From Bryobacterales bacterium (lineage in GTDB: Bacteria; Acidobacteriota; Terriglobia; Bryobacterales; Bryobacteraceae), in NCBI GenBank assembly GCA_016789745.1, contig JAEUQF010000172.1, positions 1 through 45,451 of the forward strand: DNA of 45,451 bases, read 5' to 3'. The notes under the pieces are model-generated. The model was not told where the DNA came from. It worked only from the letters and a program-made list of their open reading frames with translations, and did not search any database. Shown here one piece after another: positions 24,823-32,930 of this stretch; within the stretch, counting starts at the first letter, position 1, and each line of letters begins with the position of its first letter. The position numbers and the translations under genes are program-made.

Positions 24823-25452
24823 ATGCTACGGATGTTGGCTCAGCCTTCTGAACCGGTGAAGCGCACTTGGGATCCGGCGCCCGCTACGGCGGCAGCGCCT
24901 GCGCGGACGCGTCCGTGGGAAGCCGAATTGCCTCCGCTGATGGTGCGCTATCAGAATGGCGATCCGGATGCCGTGGATGAACTGGTGCGTACCTGCTCGC
25001 CAGTCTTGCTGCCGTTTCTCGGCGCGTTCGGGCTCTCGCGCGCTGACACCGAAGATCTGTTCCAGGAGTGCTGGATCCGCGTTCACAAGGCACGCCACAC
25101 CTATCGGGCGCCCGAACCCGTGTTGCCGTGGATCTTCGCCATCGCCCGGCATACCCGCCTGGATGGATACCGTAGGAGAAGGAAGCGCGAGAACCGCGAG
25201 GTACTGGTGGCAAGTCCGCCCGAACGGTCGGCGCCGGTTCAAGAATCGGCGGGAGCGGACCTGACGGCCGTCCAACGCATGCTGGAGAGCTTGCCGGAAG
25301 CCCAACGGGAAGTGATCTTCATGCTGAAGGTCGCCGGCATGAGTCTGGAAGAGGTTGCGCGCGCGACTTCCTCCACGGTGGGTGCTATCAAGCAGAAGGC
25401 CCACCGGGCTTACGAGAAGTTGCGGCTGGTATTGGAAGGAGAACGGAAATGA
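24823..25452 (+). CDS. ECF-type RNA polymerase sigma factor (SigF-like)
   Basis: 209 residues from the first ATG; ATG 24832, GTG 24856 or ATG 24940 are alternatives because the first 35 residues are Pro/Ala-rich and not part of the fold. Region 2 (about 50-122) shows the expected DTEDLFQECWIRVHKARHTY and LPWIFAIARHTRLDGYRRRRKR; region 4 (about 148-204) is LESLPEAQREVIFMLKV, GMSLEEVARATSSTVGAIKQ and KAHRAYEKLR, a clear helix-turn-helix. There is no region 3, as in ECF factors. It is co-translated with a membrane anti-sigma factor, as in the SigF-NrsF pairs that control bufferin operons, and shares a promoter-like element with bufA. It probably activates both under metal stress. Confidence 0.9.
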   Translation: MLRMLAQPSEPVKRTWDPAPATAAAPARTRPWEAELPPLMVRYQNGDPDAVDELVRTCSPVLLPFLGAFGLSRADTEDLFQECWIRVHKARHTYRAPEPVLPWIFAIARHTRLDGYRRRRKRENREVLVASPPERSAPVQESAGADLTAVQRMLESLPEAQREVIFMLKVAGMSLEEVARATSSTVGAIKQKAHRAYEKLRLVLEGERK

Positions 25453-26327
25453 GCGGGCCTATGCGACCGGGAATCGGAGGGCAGGAAGCCACCGGCCACG
25501 AGTGCCGCCAGATTGATCTTGAACTGGATGCGGTGTTCTCACGCCATGCGGCGCTGCGCGGCGGCGAAGAGCTGTCGGAGGAGGCGCGGCTGCATCTGCG
25601 GAGCTGTGAACGGTGCCGCGGTCTGTATCACTGGTTGACGGGCGCGTCAGGGGCGGACCCCGCTTCGCCAGCGGTGCCGGCGGCCATGGTGGACAGCGTC
25701 AGCGCGCGGATGAAACACTCCCTGCGGCCCGTCAAGGCGCAGTCTTCACCAGCCGTATTGGCGGCGCGATTCCTGCTGCTGTTCCTGCTTTGCGCGGCTC
25801 CTGTTCTGCTCATGATGCGGACTCCCGGGCTATCCGCCATGAGCATGGCCCAGCTCTCCGGAATGCTGCTGGTGTTGTTGGGGGGCGCGGCACTGTTGTC
25901 GCTCTCGCTGGCCTGGCAGATATCCCCCGGCAGCCTGCGGCGCGTCTCGGCCGGCGGGGCGGTCACGGCGCTCTCCGGCAGTTTTTTAGCCTCCATCGCC
26001 GCGCTCTATCCCTGGCACGAACCGCAGGGCTTCCTGGAGCATGGCCGCTCCTGCCTCAGCGCGGGCTTGCTGATGGCCGCGCCCGCGGCGATGTTCTTCT
26101 GGCTCCTGGTGCGTCGTGGCTACCCGCTGGCCAGCCGGATGGTGGGCGCCACGGTCGGCGCGCTCGCCGGGTTGCTGGGTGCCTTCGTGCTCCAGTTCTG
26201 TTGCGACCGCCAGGAAGCGGTCCACCTGCTTGTCTGGCACGGCGGCGTCCTGTTTGCCGCGGTGGCTGTGGGCGCGGCCGTGGCCTGGGTGAGCGACAGG
26301 CCGCCGCATTCGACCGCGTCTGAGTAA
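25449..26327 (+). CDS. Membrane anti-sigma factor: zinc-finger plus NrsF-like domain
   Basis: 292 residues; ATG overlaps the sigma stop (ATGA) and has GGAGA eight bases upstream. Residues 1-65 contain HLRSCERC (H49, C53, C56), the HxxxCxxC of zinc-binding anti-sigma (ZAS/zf-HC2) domains. Six hydrophobic segments follow, near 102-123, 137-155, 169-187, 203-222, 231-250 and 262-280. The second half resembles NrsF/DUF1109: SCLSAGLLMAAPAAMFFWLLVRRGYP, an AG-rich helix, then QFCCDRQEAVHLLVWHGG, with C202, C251, C252 and H264 placed at the outer face where NrsF uses conserved cysteines to sense metals. It would hold the sigma factor at the membrane until metal reaches the periplasmic cysteines. Having both modules in one protein is unusual. 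Confidence 0.82.
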   Translation: MSGPMRPGIGGQEATGHECRQIDLELDAVFSRHAALRGGEELSEEARLHLRSCERCRGLYHWLTGASGADPASPAVPAAMVDSVSARMKHSLRPVKAQSSPAVLAARFLLLFLLCAAPVLLMMRTPGLSAMSMAQLSGMLLVLLGGAALLSLSLAWQISPGSLRRVSAGGAVTALSGSFLASIAALYPWHEPQGFLEHGRSCLSAGLLMAAPAAMFFWLLVRRGYPLASRMVGATVGALAGLLGAFVLQFCCDRQEAVHLLVWHGGVLFAAVAVGAAVAWVSDRPPHSTASE

Positions 26328-26335
26328 TCGCGTCA

Positions 26336-26358
26336 GCCCGACGCGCCACCCATCGGGC
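26336..26358 (+). terminator. Possible terminator after the bufferin operon
   Basis: GCCCGA at 26336-26341 pairs with TCGGGC at 26353-26358 (11-base loop), nine bases after the anti-sigma stop. No T-run follows, so factor-independent termination is doubtful. Confidence 0.3.
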
Positions 26359-26409
26359 GCGCTACCATAAAAGCAACCGCGTCCCGTTCTTCAGGAGTAT
26401 CCCCGAACC

Positions 26410-27615
26410 ATGCTTTACCGGGTTGCGTGTAGTGTCTTTCTGCTCGCCCTCTCCCTGCCAGCCGCCGAATCCGACGCGCTTGCCATCTCCGATCGCCTCG
26501 TCAGCCGCCACCTGCCCTTCGGCACCGTCCTCGATCCCTTCCTCGACACCACCGGGCAAACCACCGGCTTCACCCGTTGTGGCGACTCGGCCATCTGGAC
26601 CGGCCACTGGCTGGCCGCCGAGTCCTTCCGCTACAAAGTCACCCGTGACGATACCGCGCTGCGGAACGTGATCACCGCGCTCTCCGGCATCCGCCTGCTC
26701 GTCGATGCCACCGGCAATGACGTGCTGGCCCGCTGCGTCGTGCCCACCGCATCTCCGTTCACCGCGGGTATCCTGCGCGAAGAGGCCGACAACCGCAACT
26801 ACCCCGGCCAGTGCCCCAACTTCGAATGCCGCTGGGTGGGCAACACCAGCCGCGACCAGTACACCGGCGTCTTCTTCGGCCTGGGGGTTGCGCATGAAAT
26901 GGTGGACAACCCCGCCGTTCGCGACACGGTGAAACAACTCGTCAACCGCATGCTTGCGCGCCTGGATGACGATGACTTCGCCGTGAAAATGCCCGATGGA
27001 GATACCAGCACCATCTTCTGGTTCCGTACCGACCAGAAGCTGATGCTGTTCCTCATCGGCCGCGCCGTCGATCCCGGCCGTTGGGCCGGCCGCTACTCGC
27101 GCGAGCGCCTGTTCCAGGCCCCGTTCGTCAGCGCCGCCGTCGCCACCGACGTGCTCGATCCGCACAACTCCTACTTCAAGTTCAACCTTAACGCCATCAC
27201 CTACTATCACCTGAATCGCCTGGAAGCCAGCGGCACCTGGCGCGGCTTCTACCGCCGCGGCTATGACCTGCAACGCCGCACCGTCGACGATCACTTCAAC
27301 GCTCACTTCAACATGATCGACCGCGCCATTGCCGGCCCCGACGCGCGCCGCGACGCCGAAACCCGCGGCCTGCTGGAGCAGTGGCTGCTGCGCCCGCGCC
27401 GCGATGACCGTGTCGATTACCGCGGCATCCTTACCTCCTGCCACCAGGAAGACCGCGCCTGCAACCCCATCCCCGTGCCCTTGCGTGTGCGTACCGACTT
27501 CCTCTGGCAGCGCAGCCCCTTCCTGCTCTACGGCGGCGGCGCCGGCAACATCGAAGGCGCCGGCATCGACTACCTTTTGCCGTATTGGATGGCACGTTAC
27601 TTCGGGGTATTGTAA
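26410..27615 (+). CDS. Exported protein of unknown function (possible alpha-toroid)
   Basis: 401 residues with a Sec signal (VACSVFLLALSLPAAES). The mature protein is helix-rich with repeated aromatic/His blocks: TTGFTRCGDSAIWTGHWLAAESFRY (read in two parts, GFTRCGDSAIW and TGHWLAAESFRY), TSRDQYTGVFFGLGVAHEMV, TDQKLMLFLIGRAV, NSYFKFNLNAITYYHLNRLE and FLWQRSPFLLYGGG. Such spacing resembles (alpha/alpha)6 toroid enzymes or prenyltransferase/glycosidase-like folds, but no family is recognised and catalytic residues cannot be named. Codons look normal for the window. It is six bases upstream of a second exported gene, so the two probably work together. Confidence 0.7.
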   Translation: MLYRVACSVFLLALSLPAAESDALAISDRLVSRHLPFGTVLDPFLDTTGQTTGFTRCGDSAIWTGHWLAAESFRYKVTRDDTALRNVITALSGIRLLVDATGNDVLARCVVPTASPFTAGILREEADNRNYPGQCPNFECRWVGNTSRDQYTGVFFGLGVAHEMVDNPAVRDTVKQLVNRMLARLDDDDFAVKMPDGDTSTIFWFRTDQKLMLFLIGRAVDPGRWAGRYSRERLFQAPFVSAAVATDVLDPHNSYFKFNLNAITYYHLNRLEASGTWRGFYRRGYDLQRRTVDDHFNAHFNMIDRAIAGPDARRDAETRGLLEQWLLRPRRDDRVDYRGILTSCHQEDRACNPIPVPLRVRTDFLWQRSPFLLYGGGAGNIEGAGIDYLLPYWMARYFGVL

Positions 27616-27621
27616 GAAGCA

Positions 27622-29064
27622 GTGCGGGCTATTGCGTGTCTCTTTCTGGCGCACCTGGTGCTCTCCGGACAGGTCTGCCGCTTCAGCGTCGCGGGCGTCA
27701 ATCGCAACCGCCGCGTCACCGGCGATATCAGCGCGGAGTGTCCCGATCCGCTGCACACCGCGCCCTTCGGTAACTGGGGCGCGACCTCTAACTTCGGCCC
27801 CAAACGCAACGGCCACCAGTTCCAGGGCTGGTGCCACGATACGCGCATCTGCGACAATGCCGGCAACTGCCGCAACGTCTGCCGCGACGGTTGGTATGAG
27901 TGGAACACCTGCACCACCAACAGCCTGTTCCGCGCTCCCAACTGCACCCTCTACAACTCGGCCGAATGCACCGAACAGGTGTCCACTACTGACGTGAACG
28001 TGCTCGGTACGCAGAGTTTCGATGTTCCGGTGGCGTGCCCCTCCACCAGCGACGGCAACAGCTTCGACCGCGGCGGTTGCGCCGAAGTCCCGGACTACAC
28101 GCGCACGGACAACTTCATGTCTCTCTATGAGCTCGATCCCATCACCGGCGACGAACTCATCCAGAGCCTCTACTTCCCCGCCATCCAGGTGCCTTTAAAG
28201 TGCACGCCCTGGGGCTGCCCGGCCACCGGGAGTGAGTGGGCAAACCCCATCCGCTGGGACAGCCCTTCGACGCCGGCCAAAGTCTCCGCCGAAATGGCGA
28301 TTGTCGTCAACTCCGCTACGTTCGTCGATGGCGCCGGCGCCTGCCGCATTCCTGCGTTAAACCTGCGCGCCGTCAGCAGTGCTTCGTTTCTGCCCGGTAC
28401 GCTGGCCGATGGCTCCATCGCCACGGCCTTCGCCGGCAACCTCGTCATGGGCGAGTTCATCGCCTCGTCGCTTTCCCTGCCCACCACGCTCGGCGGCCTG
28501 CAGGTGCGCGTCACCGATGCGGCGGGCAACACACGCAACGCCGGCCTGCTCTATGCCGGACCGGCGCAGCTCAACTTCGTTCTGCCCGGCGGCATGAGCG
28601 AAGGCCGCGCCACCATCAACGTCGCCGCCGGCAACTCCGTGCGCGCCAGCGGCGTTGTCGATATCGCGCGCGTGCAGCCCGCGCTGTTCTCCGCCGACGC
28701 CACGGGCCTGGGGCAGGCAGCGGCCGTTGGGATCCGGATTGGGCCGAACAATGAACAGACTCCCATCGATCTGTACCAGTGCTCGGAGTCTGGCTGCTCG
28801 GCCAGGCCGCTCCAGGCGCGCGAACAAAATGTGCTTGTTTTGTTTGGGACCGGTATCCGCAATCGGCGCACGCTCGGCGACGTGCGGGTGACGATCGGCG
28901 GGGTGCCGGTCGACGTGCTCTACGCCGGTCCGCAGCCCACCTACAGCGGCCTCGACCAGGTCAACGTACTATTGCCGAAGGATTTCCCGGTCACCGGTGT
29001 TGCCACGATCCGATTGACGGTGGAAGGCCGCATTGCCAACACTGTCACCGTTCTGCTGCAATGA
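27622..29064 (+). CDS. Exported Cys-rich protein with Solibacter-type C-terminal domain (TIGR03437)
   Basis: 480 residues, GTG start at 27622 with AAGAAG upstream. After the signal peptide (IACLFLAHLVLSG) comes a Cys-rich region of about 190 residues (WCHDTRICDNAGNCRNVCRDGW, CTTNSLFRAPNCTLYNSAECTEQ in parts). From about residue 265 the sequence matches the domain found in many copies in Solibacter: AVSSASFLPGTLADGSIATAFAGNLV, LLYAGPAQLNFVLPGGMSEGRATINV, VQPALFSADATGLGQAAAV, LVLFGTGIR, and the end VDVLYAGPQPTYSGLDQVNVLLP. This domain is used here as a taxonomic clue. It is probably a surface or secreted Ig-like module; function unknown. Operon with the preceding exported gene. Confidence 0.88.
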   Translation: MRAIACLFLAHLVLSGQVCRFSVAGVNRNRRVTGDISAECPDPLHTAPFGNWGATSNFGPKRNGHQFQGWCHDTRICDNAGNCRNVCRDGWYEWNTCTTNSLFRAPNCTLYNSAECTEQVSTTDVNVLGTQSFDVPVACPSTSDGNSFDRGGCAEVPDYTRTDNFMSLYELDPITGDELIQSLYFPAIQVPLKCTPWGCPATGSEWANPIRWDSPSTPAKVSAEMAIVVNSATFVDGAGACRIPALNLRAVSSASFLPGTLADGSIATAFAGNLVMGEFIASSLSLPTTLGGLQVRVTDAAGNTRNAGLLYAGPAQLNFVLPGGMSEGRATINVAAGNSVRASGVVDIARVQPALFSADATGLGQAAAVGIRIGPNNEQTPIDLYQCSESGCSARPLQAREQNVLVLFGTGIRNRRTLGDVRVTIGGVPVDVLYAGPQPTYSGLDQVNVLLPKDFPVTGVATIRLTVEGRIANTVTVLLQ

Positions 29065-29117
29065 CCGCGCACACGGAACTTGCGCCGGAAGCCTGTCGTA
29101 TATATCCTTAGGCAGCC

Positions 29118-29459
29118 ATGAGCGCAACCTATTTCGGTGTGCCACGCGAGGAACTCCGCACCGCCGTCCTCTGGGTGTGGATCCTGCTTAGCGCCGCCAC
29201 CGCCGCCAGCGCCGCCGCACCGTTCGTTGTCGACCGCCATCTGCTCGACAGCGTCACCCCGGTGTGCGTTTCGCGCTCGAAGTTGGGCCGCGAGTGCCCT
29301 GGATGCGGTCTGACGACGTCGTTCCATCAGATCGCTGCCTTTAACTGGGCCGGTGCCGCGCAGACCAACCGCGCGGGTTTGCCGCTGTTCGCGTTGTTCA
29401 CACTAAACGCCGCCGGATGCCTCATCTATGTGGCGCGGCGGCTCAGCAGGAGACGATAA
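29118..29459 (+). CDS. DUF2752 family membrane protein
   Basis: 113 residues with two or three hydrophobic segments (AVLWVWILLSAATAASAAAPF; AGLPLFALFTLNAAGCLIYVA). The diagnostic DUF2752 block is ECPGCGLTTSFHQIAAFNWAGAAQTNRAG near the middle, here with T-S-F in place of the more common T-R-A/S after the second cysteine. The function of DUF2752 is unknown; the CPxCG pair suggests metal or redox activity. It abuts the next small gene (TAA followed directly by ATG). Confidence 0.88.
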   Translation: MSATYFGVPREELRTAVLWVWILLSAATAASAAAPFVVDRHLLDSVTPVCVSRSKLGRECPGCGLTTSFHQIAAFNWAGAAQTNRAGLPLFALFTLNAAGCLIYVARRLSRRR

Positions 29460-29708
29460 ATGAGCACCATCGCGTTGATCTGGGGGATCCTGTCGATCCT
29501 CGGCTTCGGCGTCGCCTTCCTTCCCTGTCTGGGCAGCCTCAACTGGCTGAACATCCCCTTCGCGGTCGGCGGACTGATCGTCGGTATCGTCGCAGCTTCG
29601 CAAAGCCCGCCGGGTCGTAAAGGCGCGGCCAATGCCGGCATCGTGCTGTGCGCCATCGCGATTGCCATCGGCTTCCTGCGATTGGTGATCGGCGGCGGTG
29701 TGCTGTAG
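29460..29708 (+). CDS. Small membrane protein (DUF4190-like)
   Basis: 82 residues, two long hydrophobic segments (IALIWGILSILGFGVAFLPCLGSL; AGIVLCAIAIAIGFLRLVIGG) around a short SPPGRKGAANAG turn, an arrangement typical of DUF4190-type proteins. The gene starts on the base after the DUF2752 stop, so they are co-translated. No enzymatic motif. Function unknown. Confidence 0.75.
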   Translation: MSTIALIWGILSILGFGVAFLPCLGSLNWLNIPFAVGGLIVGIVAASQSPPGRKGAANAGIVLCAIAIAIGFLRLVIGGGVL

Positions 29709-29746
29709 CAGGCGGCACGAAACCGCGTTATATTGCCGTCTGTCGC

Positions 29747-30112
29747 TGTTTCTCTGCGTCCTTGGCGGCTCTACCGCAAGATTTCCGGAAACGTTTGCCG
29801 CGCGTCTTGAACCTATTTTCCCAGGCCATCCGGGTCGCCCGAACCAGGAAGGCGCTCAGGACACTTTGCTCTGTTGTCCGGTGGCGTTGCTTTCTCTGCG
29901 GCTGCTGCGGCTCTGTGCGAAACTCTCTTAACGTTCGCGGCCCGTCTTCAACGGAGTACCCCAGGCCCTGCGGGCCGCCCATAACCAGGAAGACGCCCGC
30001 GGGCTCGTTCCCATGGTTTGGCGTTGTTTTCTCTGCGTCCTCTGCGGCTCTGCGCGCGATCTTCCGGAAACGTCTGCCCGCGTCTTTCAACGGAGCGGTT
30101 GCCTGGCCAGAC
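29747..30112. repeat. Noncoding tandem repeat, about 2.6 units of 137-142 bp
   Basis: The word TTTCTCTGCG begins at 29749, 29891 and 30028, and each time is followed by a similar sequence: GCGGCTCT, then a TTCCGGAAACGT-like segment (clear in units 1 and 3), a CGTCTT-AAC segment, and in units 1 and 2 CCAGGCC, GGGCCGCCC-like bases and AACCAGGAAG. Unit 3 is cut off just before the stop codon of the minus-strand gene at 30116. The region lies between convergent genes. The open frame on its minus strand repeats the phrase RFRK-x-x-RAA-x-DAEK only because the DNA repeats. This fills the 407-base gap 29709-30115; no gene is seen. Confidence 0.75.
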
Positions 30113-30115
30113 CCA

Positions 30116-31708
30116 TCACGGCGCCGCTTCGGTGATCTCGGTGTAGCGCCGCAGCGGCAGATCGGTCACCGTCTGCTTCACTCCGCTCGGCCAAGTGATC
30201 TCCATGGCCGGCGCCTGCTTCGCCTCCCCCAGCCCGATCACCACCCGCCGGTCATTCGCCGCCAGGTAACTGCCCGTCGCAGACACCATGGCAGTGTAGT
30301 CCCCCGCGCGGATCACGGCACCGATCGCATCGCGGTTGCTCTTACGGCCCACCAGCTTCAACCCCACCCAGGCGTTCGGCCCGCCTTCGTGGCGGTACAC
30401 CACCGCCGCCCCATCCAGGCAGTTCACGGCAATCTCGGGATAACCGTCATTATTCAAATCGCCAAACGCCGCACCCCGCGCCGCCAGCGGTTCCTTAAAC
30501 GCAGCCTGCTCGGCAAACCGCTTCCCTTCCACGTTCCGCAGCAGCTTCAAAGGCTCCTTATAGGACGACTGCGGCTGCGTCAGTTGGATGTTATCCATCA
30601 CGTGCCCCTGCGCCACGATCACATCTCGCCAGCCGTCGTTATCGTAGTCGACCAGTTTCATACCCCAACCCGAGTTCAGCCGGGTGAGGCTGGCAATCCC
30701 CGTCAGCGCCGAGTAGTACTCAAAGCTCCCCTTGCGGTTGCGGTACAACGCATAGCGCTGAACACTGAGCGCGTTCACCATCAGGTCCGGCCAGCCGTCG
30801 TTGTCGTAATCCTGAAAGTCGACACCCATGCCGCCGAAGGTGTTGCCGTCGTCGTCATACGCCACGCCCGCGTCGAAGCCGATCTCTTCAAACCGCCCGC
30901 CCCGATTCACGAACAGCTGCTGCGGAAACGAATCGTTGGCCACCGCGATATCCACCCGCCCATCGCGATTGAAGTCGGCAATCGCCACGCCCAGCCCCTT
31001 GCCGGGCGCCGCTGCAATACCCGACTTCGCGCTAACGTCTTCAAACGTGCCATCGCCTTTGTTGCGATACAGCACATGGGCAATAGGCTGGAACTGATCG
31101 GGATGACAATAGGAGCGATACCCCGGTTGCCGCGCCCCGCACCAGAGATCCGGCTCAAAGTCCCACTGCACATAGCGCGTCACGAACAGATCCAGGCGTC
31201 CATCGTTATCGGCATCCAGAAACGCCGCGCTCGAAGACCATCCGCCGCCTGGCGTACCCGCCTTAGCCGTCACATCCGTGAACGTACCATCGCCATTGTT
31301 GCGATACAGCTGGTTGCGTCGGAAGGCCGTCACGTAAAGATCGGTATCGCCGTCGTTGTCGTAATCGCCCACGGCGACGCCCATGCCATAACCCTCGCCA
31401 GCCACGCCGGCCTTCGCCGTCACATCTTCGAACGTGCCGTCGCCCTTGTTGCGATACAGCCGGTTATGATACGCCGCCGATGTCTTCACCGGCTGCGCGC
31501 CCTTCGCCATCGGAGCCTTCAGTTCCGCGCCGTTGGTGAAGTACAGGTCCAACCACCCGTCGTTATCGTAATCGAACATCGCCACGCCGCCGGTGGTCGA
31601 TTCGATCAGGTACTTATGCCCGGTCTTGCTGGCCTTCTGCGTGAACGTGATGCCGGATTCGCGCGTGCTATTGACGTACACAGCCAGCAGCACCAGCCAT
31701 CGCAACAT
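30116..31708 (-). CDS. CRTAC1-type FG-GAP/VCBS protein with ASPIC/UnbV domain
   Basis: 530 residues with a short signal-like start (MLRWLVLLAVYVNS). It contains at least six FG-GAP/VCBS repeats, each with a DYDNDGxxDLY-type calcium-binding loop (DYDNDGWLDLYFTN, DYDNDGDTDLYVTA, DADNDGRLDLFVTR, DFNRDGRVDIAVAN, DYDNDGWPDLMVNA, DYDNDGWRDVIVAQ, DLNNDGYPEIAVN) interspersed with LYRNKGDGTFEDVTAKAG, i.e. an integrin-like beta-propeller. The C-terminal part (NAWVGLKLVGRKSNRDAIGAVI, SYLAANDRRVVIGLG, ITWPSGVKQTV) is the ASPIC/UnbV domain. These proteins are secreted and expanded in Acidobacteriota and Planctomycetes; role unknown, likely binding. Last gene of the lctP operon, three bases after the previous stop. 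Confidence 0.92.
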   Translation of the reverse strand: MLRWLVLLAVYVNSTRESGITFTQKASKTGHKYLIESTTGGVAMFDYDNDGWLDLYFTNGAELKAPMAKGAQPVKTSAAYHNRLYRNKGDGTFEDVTAKAGVAGEGYGMGVAVGDYDNDGDTDLYVTAFRRNQLYRNNGDGTFTDVTAKAGTPGGGWSSSAAFLDADNDGRLDLFVTRYVQWDFEPDLWCGARQPGYRSYCHPDQFQPIAHVLYRNKGDGTFEDVSAKSGIAAAPGKGLGVAIADFNRDGRVDIAVANDSFPQQLFVNRGGRFEEIGFDAGVAYDDDGNTFGGMGVDFQDYDNDGWPDLMVNALSVQRYALYRNRKGSFEYYSALTGIASLTRLNSGWGMKLVDYDNDGWRDVIVAQGHVMDNIQLTQPQSSYKEPLKLLRNVEGKRFAEQAAFKEPLAARGAAFGDLNNDGYPEIAVNCLDGAAVVYRHEGGPNAWVGLKLVGRKSNRDAIGAVIRAGDYTAMVSATGSYLAANDRRVVIGLGEAKQAPAMEITWPSGVKQTVTDLPLRRYTEITEAAP

Positions 31709-31711
31709 GCG

Positions 31712-32917
31712 CTACGCCCGCTGGAAGTAGCAGTTCTTCGGAGCGCGGTAGGACACCGCCAACTCCGGCGTCTCGCGTTTCCCACCCAGCTTCTTCGATT
31801 GGAACAGCAACGCCAGCATGCCCGTGGTCAGCAGCGTGCGTTCCACCGGATACACCGGCTTGCCGCTGAGAAACATGTCTTCCATGCACTTCACCAAACC
31901 ATCGAAGTGCGGCAGCGTGCGGCCCCGTTGCGGCAGGCCGAAGAACGTCGATTCAATGGCCGTCGCGTTCTTGCGCCGGCAGGCGAATGTCCAATCGGCG
32001 CCGCTCGGCCCCAGAATGAAGCCCGCGCCCTTCAAACCATCGGTGTAGTTCAGGACGAACATTACCGGGTTCTTCGCTTCCTCCTCGATCGTCTGCGGCT
32101 TGCGATGCGGGTTGCGAGCCACCGCGGCGTCAATCAACGGCCGCGCCCACGCCCCCGTGCCTTTCAGCCAATCCCACACGCCGTTGCCCTGGATCCATTC
32201 CACCGAAGACACGCCCGTCTCCCCACCCGCGCGCCGCTCCACCATGCATTGCAGCGATTCCAGCAGATGGAAGCCGTAGGCATCCAGAGGTCCATACCCC
32301 ACACCTACGGCCGCATCCAATGGCGTGTCGATGGGAATCTCCAGCAGCGGCGTGCGTACGGTAACCGGAATCGATGAGCCCGCCATCCACGGCAGGTTCA
32401 GCTTCTTCGCCCGGTCATACATGGTCTTGGCCTTGGTCCAGTCATAGCTCAGGTGCTTGTCGAAGAACGTCGGCACCACTCGCCCGCTCGCTTCAAACAC
32501 GTCCAGCACTTCGCTGAACAGCTCAAAGCGCGGGTACATCTTCTGGCCCAGTTCGTTGTCGGGATACTTGCCATGCTCGCCGATAAACACCACCGCATCC
32601 ACGGCCAGCTTGTCGCCGCCCAGCGTCAGCGCCTCTTTGATGGTGGGATACAGCTTGAACCCATAGCGCGACGACATGTCGGGAGCCATATCGGTGCCCT
32701 GCGGCTGCTGTGCCGTATACAGGCTGACCAACCGTGTGCGCGGCGCATGATGCACGCCTTCACTCGAATTCCCGCTCATGATACGGCCCAACACCACATC
32801 GGCATGCGAGTAATGGCGGTACTCGGTTACCACGCCGGCCACCCGCTTCTTCTCAGCAGCGGCCATCAAAGCACCGGCACCGGCGCCGGCCACCGGAAGG
32901 AACTCGCGTCTACGCAT
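31712..32917 (-). CDS. Tat-exported protein of unknown function (Rossmann-like)
   Basis: 401 residues from ATG 32917, giving MRRREFLPVAGAGAGALMAAA, a twin-arginine signal; ATG codons at 32920 and 32929 are alternatives. After it come strand-helix patterns reminiscent of Gfo/Idh/MocA oxidoreductases: VAGVVTEYRHYSHADVV, RLVSLYTAQQ, SSRYGFKLYPTIKEALTLGG, VDAVVFIGEHGKYP and a late PVYPVERTLLTTGMLALLFQSKKLGGKRETPEL that resembles the C-terminal end of those enzymes. The usual GxGxxG and EKP motifs are absent, so dehydrogenase activity cannot be claimed. Conserved-looking WIQGNGVWDW is distinctive. It sits between the mutarotase and CRTAC1 genes in one operon. Confidence 0.75.
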   Translation of the reverse strand: MRRREFLPVAGAGAGALMAAAEKKRVAGVVTEYRHYSHADVVLGRIMSGNSSEGVHHAPRTRLVSLYTAQQPQGTDMAPDMSSRYGFKLYPTIKEALTLGGDKLAVDAVVFIGEHGKYPDNELGQKMYPRFELFSEVLDVFEASGRVVPTFFDKHLSYDWTKAKTMYDRAKKLNLPWMAGSSIPVTVRTPLLEIPIDTPLDAAVGVGYGPLDAYGFHLLESLQCMVERRAGGETGVSSVEWIQGNGVWDWLKGTGAWARPLIDAAVARNPHRKPQTIEEEAKNPVMFVLNYTDGLKGAGFILGPSGADWTFACRRKNATAIESTFFGLPQRGRTLPHFDGLVKCMEDMFLSGKPVYPVERTLLTTGMLALLFQSKKLGGKRETPELAVSYRAPKNCYFQRA

Positions 32918-32930
32918 CATGCATTCCATC

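Noticed and set aside
29728..30090. Minus-strand 120-residue open frame with repeated RAAxDAEK phrases
   Set aside because: Its internal repetition simply follows the noncoding 137-142 bp DNA repeat; no start signal or family.
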